DNA from: a bacterium
GTDB lineage: Bacteria > Ratteibacteria > UBA8468 > B48-G9 > DSTR01
DNA length: 33,212 bases
Assembly (NCBI GenBank): GCA_029551285.1
Contig: JAKPFT010000073.1
Span: 1-33,212 of the forward strand
Direction of reading: 5' to 3'
The position numbers and the translations under genes are program-made. The notes under the pieces were generated by a model. It saw only the letters and a list, made by a program, of their open reading frames with translations, did not search any database and was not told where the DNA came from. Positions 24,792 through 33,212 of this stretch are shown here, piece after piece (positions within the stretch are counted from its first letter, which is position 1; each line of letters starts with the position of its first letter).

Positions 24792-25124
24792 TTATTCTGT
24801 CGGCGATGGCATGCCGGTTGGCCGGGGGCCCCTGCGCTGGCTGAGCCCGGGTTTGATTTCGTGAAGTTGTCTCTTCAAACGAGTGTACTCGGTGTGACTT
24901 TGCAACTTTTGATTAAGCCGCTGACGAAACTGCTGCCGGAGCATTTGCAGCTCCTGGTCCTGTCTAACTACCTCTTCCTCAATATGTCTCATCCTGGTGA
25001 TTAATTCTATTACTTGGCGGTCTTTTTCCAGACGGCCAGGTACTTCTGGTTCACCTTCGGCCAGGACCAGGCTGGCCCACGCCAGTACTATCACTGCTGA
25101 CCCGGTCAGGAAAATCCTGGTCAT
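24792..25124 (-). CDS. Small secreted coiled-coil protein, function unknown
   Basis: The 110-residue product has a signal peptide (about 1-22, ending LVLA before EGEPEV), then an almost continuous charged helix (about 32-90) with Leu/Ile/Met heptad spacing (VIELITRMRHIEEEVVRQ), and a Pro/Gly/Arg-rich end. I do not recognise a family. It is the first gene of a two-gene minus-strand unit with the CvpA-like gene and has a clear AGAGGAGAAAG ribosome-binding site. It may be a periplasmic partner of that membrane protein. Confidence 0.7.
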   Translation of the reverse strand: MTRIFLTGSAVIVLAWASLVLAEGEPEVPGRLEKDRQVIELITRMRHIEEEVVRQDQELQMLRQQFRQRLNQKLQSHTEYTRLKRQLHEIKPGLSQRRGPRPTGMPSPTE

Positions 25125-25177
25125 GCTTTCTCCTCTTTATTACTTTAGACAATGGCGAATCTTTCAGGTTTAGGAAA

Positions 25178-25206
25178 AGAATATCACGGCTCTGACCAGA
25201 ATTCAA
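25178..25206 (-). promoter_or_regulatory. Candidate sigma70-type promoter for the CvpA unit
   Basis: On the minus strand, TTGAAT (25201-25206) is followed after 17 bases by TATTCT (25178-25183). Both boxes match the consensus at four of six positions and lie 50-80 bases upstream of the coiled-coil gene. It is back to back with the eno promoter. Confidence 0.45.
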
Positions 25207-25216
25207 TGGGTGCCTT

Positions 25217-26579
<1,363 letters not shown>

Positions 26580-26585
26580 AGAAAA

Positions 26586-28122
<1,537 letters not shown>

Positions 28123-28127
28123 AAAAC

Positions 28128-29045
28128 ATGTCGCGAAAACTCACTGTTGTCTCCGTCTCCATGGCTTACGAGTTGCGGCGGGTGAAATCAAGAAGCGAAA
28201 ACCATCGTTACGCGGAAAAGGTTTTCAAAGAAACAAAAACTCTTAACCCCGATGTTATTGTCTTTCCTGAAGTGTATGCCCTGGCCGGTCTGGAAGGTAG
28301 GGCTGCCCGGCGGAAAATCTGTCCTGACGACCTGACAGTTCTTCTTGCTCTGGCCAGGGAGCACCGCGTCTGGACAATTGGTTCACTGTATCGCTCCACC
28401 AGAAAAGGAATTTTTAACTCAGCGGTTCTGATATCTCCTGAGGGAAAACTCTGGGCTACCTACGACAAGGTTCATCCGACTGAAACTGAACTGATAGATG
28501 GTGTCCAGCCAGGTTTTCCTGACCAGAAACCAATCAAAACGCCCTGGGCGACGCTCGGTTTACAAATATGTTTTGATGCCAACTGGAGTGAAGACTGGAA
28601 ACGGCTGGTTTCTGCTGGTGCTGAGATTATCTTCTTCCCCTCGGCTTTCCCCGGCGGGAGCATCCTGACTTCTATCGCCACTTTGAATCACACCTTTGTT
28701 GTTCCGGCTGTCTGGAGTTTACACTCAGGAGTCATCAATAATACGGGTCAGTGGGTGGTACAGACAGACCGATTCCAGTGGTGGGTATGTGCCACCATAG
28801 ACCTGGAAAGAACTGTTTACCACTGGGACTATCAGGGACACCTTTTGCCAGCCATCCGGCGTCGTTACGGTGGCAGGATTCAGGTGGAAACCTATGGGCC
28901 TGAGGGCTGGTTCGTACTGACTCCACTGGCACCAGACCTTACCGTGGCCCAGATTGAGCAGGAGTTTAAATTGATTCCGTATCGAGCCTATCTCCAGAGG
29001 GCAGGTAAAGCCCAGGATAGTGTCAGACAATCCGGGAAAAACTGA
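28128..29045 (+). CDS. Nitrilase-superfamily carbon-nitrogen hydrolase
   Basis: This 305-residue protein has the nitrilase-fold catalytic triad: E48 in FPEVYALAG, K114 in YDKVHPTETE and C148 in LGLQICFDANW. The following EIIFFPSAFPGG segment also fits. Members hydrolyse linear amides, carbamoyl groups or nitriles; the branch and substrate are not clear. It overlaps the next gene by one base (TGATG), so the product probably feeds or pairs with that amidohydrolase. It has no signal peptide. Confidence 0.88.
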   Translation: MSRKLTVVSVSMAYELRRVKSRSENHRYAEKVFKETKTLNPDVIVFPEVYALAGLEGRAARRKICPDDLTVLLALAREHRVWTIGSLYRSTRKGIFNSAVLISPEGKLWATYDKVHPTETELIDGVQPGFPDQKPIKTPWATLGLQICFDANWSEDWKRLVSAGAEIIFFPSAFPGGSILTSIATLNHTFVVPAVWSLHSGVINNTGQWVVQTDRFQWWVCATIDLERTVYHWDYQGHLLPAIRRRYGGRIQVETYGPEGWFVLTPLAPDLTVAQIEQEFKLIPYRAYLQRAGKAQDSVRQSGKN

Positions 29046-30235
29046 TGGCCAACAAAAAACACCTTGGTATCTGGCAAAAGTTTCGGCAGGAAAGTGAAGT
29101 ATTATCCGGACAGATCATCAACTGGCGCCGGCACTTTCACCGTTATCCGGAACTCGCCTTCCAGGAAAAGGCCACCTCGCAAAAGATTCAAAAAACCTTG
29201 AAAAAGATGAAAATTCCCTTTGAAGTTTGCGCCAAGACAGGTATAGTCGCTACGCTGGACGGAGAAAAACCTGGTTGCTGCGCAGGTTTACGGGCTGACA
29301 TGGACGCCTTACCTGTCCAGGAAGAAACAGAACTTCCGTTTGCTTCCCGCCATCCCGGGTGTATGCACGCCTGCGGTCATGATGGTCACATGGCTACAGC
29401 CCTGGGGGTGGCCGCTATTTTGGCCAGAAACAGGCGGCATCTCTTCGGCAGTATCAGGTTTATTTTTCAGCCAGCAGAAGAAAAACCACCCGGTGGCGCC
29501 AGGGAGGTCATCCGTTCCGGGTTGATAGACGATGTTGACGCCCTGATCGGCTTTCACTATTTTCCCGATCTGGCGCCAGGCAACTACTGGGTAGGTGCCG
29601 GACCGGTCATGGCTGCTACTGATCAGTTCACTATTGTTGTTACAGGTCAGGGAGGCCATGGGTCAGCGCCTCATTTAACTTCAGATCCCATCGTCTGCGC
29701 TGGCTTTCTCATCAGCCAAGTCCAGACCATTGTCAGTCGGCGGATTGACCCGCTGGCCAGTGCTGTGGTTTCCTTTGGCAGTATTCATGGTGGAGAAGCC
29801 TTTAATATCATACCTGACAGGGTGCAGCTTTCTGGCACGGTGCGCAGTTTTGATGGCAGGGTGAGAAAAACAATTATCTCTTCCCTGAAAAAAATCTGCC
29901 AGGCCGCCGCGGCCTTCAACTGTTCGGCCAGACTGAATTTCCAGACCTACTGTCCGGCCACGGTGAACCAACCAGCCTTGAGCAAGAAGGTGCGGGCTCT
30001 TTCTGAAAAAATCCTGGGGAAATCCGCTTTGACAGCATACCATCCGGTCATGGGCGGAGAGGATTTCGCCTTCATGGCGGAAAAACTGTCGGCCTGCTAC
30101 ATCTTTGCCGGGATTGGTTCTTCCTCCGGCAACAACCACAGTAGTACTTTTAATCTGAACGAGTCTGTTCTGGCCCCAACTGCTTACTACCTGGCCTGTC
30201 TCCTTTACGAATTAGCCCGGGTCAGGAAGAAATAG
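29045..30235 (+). CDS. M20 family metallo-amidohydrolase (hippurate/IAA-amino acid hydrolase type)
   Basis: The 396-residue enzyme has the M20D pattern: N-terminal INWRRHFHRYPELAFQE, ADMDALPVQEET, metal site CMHACGHDGHMA (C106, H108), PAEE (E144/E145), H171, and the lid/dimer domain with GQGGHGSAPH. The C-terminal GGEDFAFMAEK and NNHSSTFNLNE complete the site. Relatives remove acyl groups from N-acyl amino acids or from carbamoyl derivatives. The direct overlap with a nitrilase gene suggests two successive amide cleavages. Confidence 0.92.
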   Translation: MANKKHLGIWQKFRQESEVLSGQIINWRRHFHRYPELAFQEKATSQKIQKTLKKMKIPFEVCAKTGIVATLDGEKPGCCAGLRADMDALPVQEETELPFASRHPGCMHACGHDGHMATALGVAAILARNRRHLFGSIRFIFQPAEEKPPGGAREVIRSGLIDDVDALIGFHYFPDLAPGNYWVGAGPVMAATDQFTIVVTGQGGHGSAPHLTSDPIVCAGFLISQVQTIVSRRIDPLASAVVSFGSIHGGEAFNIIPDRVQLSGTVRSFDGRVRKTIISSLKKICQAAAAFNCSARLNFQTYCPATVNQPALSKKVRALSEKILGKSALTAYHPVMGGEDFAFMAEKLSACYIFAGIGSSSGNNHSSTFNLNESVLAPTAYYLACLLYELARVRKK

Positions 30236-30256
30236 GTTATCAGGCTCCGGGGAAAA

Positions 30257-30333
30257 TCGGGGGGGAGGGATTTGAACCCTCGGCCTCATGGTCCCGAACC
30301 ATGCGCGCTCAAACCGGACTGCGCTACCCCCCG
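30257..30333 (-). tRNA. tRNA-Pro(CGG)
   Basis: On the minus strand a full cloverleaf folds: acceptor CGGGGGG with CCCCCCG, D stem GCGC/GCGC, anticodon stem CATGG/CCATG around the loop TTCGGGA (anticodon CGG), and T arm GAGGG TTCAAAT CCCTC. The discriminator is A. No CCA is encoded (TTTT follows). It reads CCG. Confidence 0.95.
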
Positions 30334-30339
30334 GGGATA

Positions 30340-30416
30340 TGGTGCGCCCAGCCTGACTTGAACAGGCAAGCTTCGGGTCCGCAACCCGACGTTCTATCCA
30401 GTTGAACTATGGGCGC
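30340..30416 (-). tRNA. tRNA-Arg(GCG)
   Basis: On the minus strand the cloverleaf is acceptor GCGCCCA/TGGGCGC, D stem GTTC/GAAC, anticodon stem TCGGG/CCCGA around TTGCGGA (anticodon GCG, reading CGC and CGU), T arm GCCTG TTCAAGT CAGGC, discriminator A and an encoded CCA. Most bacteria use ACG here, edited to inosine. Its first ten bases overlap the end of the fumarase beta gene, and it lies 6 bases upstream of tRNA-Pro, so the pair are probably processed from the protein-coding transcript. Confidence 0.93.
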
Positions 30417-30985
30417 TGGCTATCATTATACCTTTTTTCGCGCTCCGCATAGAAGTCCCTGCCTGTGACATCTATGACCACAATGGCCGGGAATTCTCTT
30501 ACCTTAAGCCGGTAGATAGCCTCAGGACCGAGTTCCGGATAAGCCAGCAGGACACATTCGCGAACGAAACGGTTCAGGTAGGCTCCGCAGCCACCATAGG
30601 TTGCCAGGTAGACGGCCCTATATTTGCGGCAGGCGCTGGCAATCGCCGGAGAGCGTCTGCCTTTACCCATGGTCGCCCGCAAACCCCTGGCCAGTAAGGG
30701 TATCGTAAATTTATCCATGCGACTGCTGGTGGTTGGGCCACAGGACCCGATAACGAAACCAGGTGGAGCCGGAGTCGGACCCATATAGTAAATCAGTCCG
30801 TTTTCCAGAGGGAAAGGCAGAGCCCTATTTTCCTGCAAAGCAGCCAGCATCCGCTGGTGGGCCGCATCCCTGGCCACATAAATTTCTCCGCTGATCGCCA
30901 CAGGGTCGCCAATCTTCAGAGAGAGCAGACTTGTTTCTTCAACTGGAAAGCGGAGCGGGTATGACCGGTTAAATATTCTGCCCAT
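30407..30985 (-). CDS. Class I fumarase/tartrate dehydratase, beta (C-terminal) subunit
   Basis: The 192-residue protein corresponds to the C-terminal domain of iron-sulfur hydro-lyases: FVIGSCGPTTSSRMD (78-91, substrate-binding) and the MGKG segment (106-109). It pairs with the alpha subunit encoded 17 bases upstream to hydrate fumarate to malate, or act on tartrate. The open frame ends with a TAG whose bases are part of tRNA-Arg (acceptor/D-arm junction), so the end of the gene overlaps that tRNA by ten bases. Confidence 0.92.
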   Translation of the reverse strand: MGRIFNRSYPLRFPVEETSLLSLKIGDPVAISGEIYVARDAAHQRMLAALQENRALPFPLENGLIYYMGPTPAPPGFVIGSCGPTTSSRMDKFTIPLLARGLRATMGKGRRSPAIASACRKYRAVYLATYGGCGAYLNRFVRECVLLAYPELGPEAIYRLKVREFPAIVVIDVTGRDFYAEREKRYNDSQRP

Positions 30986-31002
30986 GTTATTTGCCTTTCC
31001 GT

Positions 31003-31851
31003 CTAAAGCTCAATCTGTCCCACCCGATGAGCCCAGCAGGAAACGGCCACGGCTACAGGCAGCCCCGCGATATGAGTCGGATATGTTTTTATTCTTACAT
31101 CCAGGGCGGTATGAGGGCCGCCAAAGCCACCGGCTCCAATTCCTGATTGGTTAATTCTTTCTTTCAACTGTTGCTCCAATTTCCGCAAGCCATGGTCCGG
31201 CTGGCGGCCAATGGCTATCTCGGTCAAAGCAACCTTAGCCAGGAAACAGGCCTGTTCTGATGTTCCCCCGATACCAATCCCGAGAAAAAGCGGCGGGCAG
31301 GCATTGGGACCTGTCTTCCTGACTGTCTCCAGCACAAAATCCTCAATTCCTGGCCAGCCACTGGCCGGAGTTAACATTGCCAGAGAGGAGGCATTTTCCG
31401 AGCCAAATCCTTTGGCCATTACCGTCAGTTTTAACCTGTCGCCGGGAACCAGAGAAAAGTGGACTACTGCCGGAGTATTGTTGCCGGTATTGATATGGCT
31501 CAACGGCTCTACTACGGAACTGCGCAGGTATCCCTGGCGCGTGGCGATGGCTACGCCTTCATTGATTGCCCCGGTCAGACTTCCGGCCGGGTCTGCCCTG
31601 AAGCGGATTTCCTGGCCACATTCTGCCAGAACAGTCACCATCCCGGTGTCCTGACAGAGGGGAAGATGCAGCCTTCTGGAAACTTTCAGATTCTTTAAGA
31701 TTACCTCCAGATAATGCCTGGCCAGGACTACCGTTTCCTGGTTTCTGGCCCTGGAAAGAAGCCTTTCCACCCTGGCTGGCAACCTCTGGTTAATGCTCAC
31801 TAAAAGATCGGCCACCTTATCAGTTACTTCCAGCAAAGATATTTCTTTCAT
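31003..31851 (-). CDS. Class I fumarase/tartrate dehydratase, alpha (N-terminal) subunit
   Basis: The 282-residue protein has the [4Fe-4S] ligands expected of the family: C66 in LPLCQDTGMV, C185 in NACPP and probably C272 near the end (VSCWAHR). The GSENASSLAML segment (150-160) and GGFGGPHTALDV are also typical. Two-subunit class I fumarases and L(+)-tartrate dehydratases cannot be separated from sequence alone; with no tartrate genes nearby, fumarase in the citric acid cycle is more likely. It starts 32 bases inside recO. Confidence 0.92.
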   Translation of the reverse strand: MKEISLLEVTDKVADLLVSINQRLPARVERLLSRARNQETVVLARHYLEVILKNLKVSRRLHLPLCQDTGMVTVLAECGQEIRFRADPAGSLTGAINEGVAIATRQGYLRSSVVEPLSHINTGNNTPAVVHFSLVPGDRLKLTVMAKGFGSENASSLAMLTPASGWPGIEDFVLETVRKTGPNACPPLFLGIGIGGTSEQACFLAKVALTEIAIGRQPDHGLRKLEQQLKERINQSGIGAGGFGGPHTALDVRIKTYPTHIAGLPVAVAVSCWAHRVGQIEL

Positions 31852-32575
31852 CCTGCCACCAGATATAACCGGCCTCAGCGTGATACTGCAAAACCAGATT
31901 CAAAAAAAAATTAGTTTTTTCCAGGATCTCTGCGGGTATTTTCTTGATGACCTCCAGCCGTTCGGCTGGAGTTCTTTCCAGATATCGCATCACACCTAAA
32001 ACTGCTCGCGAAATCCGAACAGCCCGACGGTCGCGAGGCAGGCATCTATCACAGAGAACCCCACCCAGCCGGCCACTGATAAACCCAAGTTTTCCCTGCC
32101 GACGACAGAGAAGACACCGGTTCAGTTCCAGACCATAACCTAACAGACGCACCATCTTCATCTTGAACCAGACATAAACAACCTCCGGGGAAACCTTACC
32201 CATCATCATCTGACCGCTTTCCAGAAGAGCGCGCACAACCTCCTGACACTTTTCCTGCTCCGGCAGGAAAAGATTAACCAGGCGCAACATTAACTGCCAG
32301 ATAGCTGACCGTTTGGCTCCGGCCATCGGAAAGGCCTGGACCAGTTGCGGGGCATGTAATAGCATTAAACCTCCTCTGCTCCGCGGATACACAAAGACAA
32401 AGATATATGAGCCTGGATGAAAAGCCAGCGGCGCAACCCTGCTTTTGGGTTTCCTCACCCCCTTAAGGACCCCCCGGATTTTACCTAACTTCATGCTGAG
32501 CAGGTCCAGAATCACACTGGTCTCTCTAAAATCTATCTTTCTTAAAATAATAGCTTCAGTACCTACAGGTGCCAT
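31820..32575 (-). CDS. recO: DNA repair protein RecO
   Basis: The 251-residue RecO has an N-terminal OB fold (TEAIILRKIDFRETSVILDL, then GKIRGVLKGVRKPKSR), a helical middle and a zinc site (C154, C157, C175, C178: CLLC and CDRC). It loads RecA on SSB-coated DNA with RecR. Its last 32 bases overlap the fumarase alpha gene, and its first 13 overlap the DUF502 gene. Confidence 0.93.
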   Translation of the reverse strand: MAPVGTEAIILRKIDFRETSVILDLLSMKLGKIRGVLKGVRKPKSRVAPLAFHPGSYIFVFVYPRSRGGLMLLHAPQLVQAFPMAGAKRSAIWQLMLRLVNLFLPEQEKCQEVVRALLESGQMMMGKVSPEVVYVWFKMKMVRLLGYGLELNRCLLCRRQGKLGFISGRLGGVLCDRCLPRDRRAVRISRAVLGVMRYLERTPAERLEVIKKIPAEILEKTNFFLNLVLQYHAEAGYIWWQDERNIFAGSN

Positions 32576-33144
32576 TGCTCCGGCGCTACCAGCCCCATGG
32601 AAACAACCAGGGCAAAACCTTCTTCAATGGTCAAGGGTAGTTTTTCCGCCTCCTCCTCCGGTACAATCAGGTAAAAACCACTCGTCGGATTCGGCACCGT
32701 CGGAATCAGAACGCTCAACCACCTTTTCCCATCGGTACCTTTTATTTCTCCGGTGACGAAACCAACCATATAACCATCCCCGAAGGCGCGCAGTTTGACG
32801 ACACTCTTGAAACTGCGGCTCTCCGGTCTGGAAACAGCAAAAACAACTGTCCGGGAAAAGGAATAAATCTTATTAACGAGCGGAATTGACTCCAGGAGCC
32901 GTTCCACCAGCCTGAGGATGCGTCTTCCCACAAAGTTCTGGGCCAGAAAGCCAAGCAAAAGGATTAGCAAAATAAGGGAAACAAAGCCGAGACCCGGAAG
33001 ATAGACCTCAGGAAAAAACCGTCGCAGTATCCCTCCCAATAGCCCGTCAAGAAAAATTACCAGCCGAACCAGAATCCAGAGTGAAAAACTTACCGGAATA
33101 ATAAAGAGCAAGCCAGCCCAGAAGTACCCCCTTAATTTCTCCAT
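32563..33144 (-). CDS. DUF502-family membrane protein
   Basis: The 193-residue protein matches the DUF502 pattern: KLRGYFWAGLLFIIPVSFSLW leading into TM1 (about 8-32), a second TM (about 52-72), the ESIPLVNKIYSFSRTV stretch, then a soluble domain with VLIPTVPNPTSGFYLIVP and a final MGLVAPE. Function is unknown; distribution suggests an envelope role. Neighbours on the same strand overlap at both ends (13 bases each), so it is cotranscribed with recO. Confidence 0.88.
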   Translation of the reverse strand: MEKLRGYFWAGLLFIIPVSFSLWILVRLVIFLDGLLGGILRRFFPEVYLPGLGFVSLILLILLLGFLAQNFVGRRILRLVERLLESIPLVNKIYSFSRTVVFAVSRPESRSFKSVVKLRAFGDGYMVGFVTGEIKGTDGKRWLSVLIPTVPNPTSGFYLIVPEEEAEKLPLTIEEGFALVVSMGLVAPEQWHL

Positions 33145-33212
33145 AAGCCGGCCCCCCAGAAGATTTGAATGGTCATGATAGTCAACAGAATACCCACCAG
33201 AGCGCCGATGAC
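33132..33212 (-). CDS. C-terminal end of an unidentified hydrophobic protein (partial)
   Basis: The minus strand is open from the window edge for 26 codons to TAA, reading mostly hydrophobic residues (IGALVGILLTIMTIQIFWG), as in a last transmembrane helix. It overlaps the DUF502 start by 13 bases, the same tight coupling seen between the following genes. Too little is present to name it; it may also be a chance open frame. Confidence 0.45.
   Translation of the reverse strand, partial: VIGALVGILLTIMTIQIFWGAGLWRN

Overview
The window is a contiguous piece of a bacterial chromosome that is almost entirely coding. It looks like a diderm (Gram-negative type) bacterium from a deep-branching, probably uncultured lineage; I cannot name the phylum from sequence alone. 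Evidence for a diderm is a complete TolC-type outer-membrane lipoprotein / adaptor / MacB-type ABC exporter set. The ribosomal proteins carry zinc-binding versions of S14, S4, L24 and L36, and there is no rpmD (L30) between rpsE and rplO.

Region 1 (1-14,702) is the fused str tail-S10-spc-alpha ribosomal operon: end of tuf, then rpsJ, rplC, rplD, rplW, rplB, rpsS, rplV, rpsC, rplP, rpmC, rpsQ, rplN, rplX, rplE, rpsN, rpsH, rplF, rplR, rpsE, rplO, secY, adk, map, infA, rpmJ, rpsM, rpsK, rpsD, rpoA, rplQ. Spacing is extremely tight and many genes overlap. rpsE has no usable ATG, GTG or TTG at its proper N-terminus and seems to start at ATT.

Region 2 (14,727-23,891) continues on the same strand without a gap above about 51 bases: an omega-like RNA polymerase subunit, a PilT-type pilus retraction ATPase, purD, a Gfo/Idh/MocA oxidoreductase, then a tripartite efflux cassette (TolC-like lipoprotein, HlyD/MacA-like adaptor, MacB-like ATPase and permease).

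Region 3 (23,917-25,124, minus strand) holds a CvpA-like membrane protein with a cysteine-rich zinc-ribbon-like tail and a small secreted coiled-coil protein. It is divided from eno by a 183-base divergent promoter region, the longest gene-free stretch here; no stretch above 300 bases lacks a gene.

Region 4 (25,308-30,235, plus strand) is eno, an FtsB/DivIC-like gene, serS, a nitrilase-superfamily amidohydrolase and an M20 peptidase/amidohydrolase. Region 5 (30,257-33,212, minus strand) is, in transcription order, the end of an unidentified hydrophobic protein, a DUF502 membrane protein, recO, the two subunits of a class I (iron-sulfur) fumarase/tartrate-type dehydratase, tRNA-Arg(GCG) and tRNA-Pro(CGG).

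Most of the content is core housekeeping. I see no CRISPR array, insertion sequence, phage or defence island. The points most worth a second look are the ATT-initiated rpsE, the tRNA-Arg with a GCG anticodon, the CvpA/zinc-ribbon fusion, the efflux cassette placed at the end of a ribosomal super-operon, and the overlap of the fumarase stop codon with tRNA-Arg.
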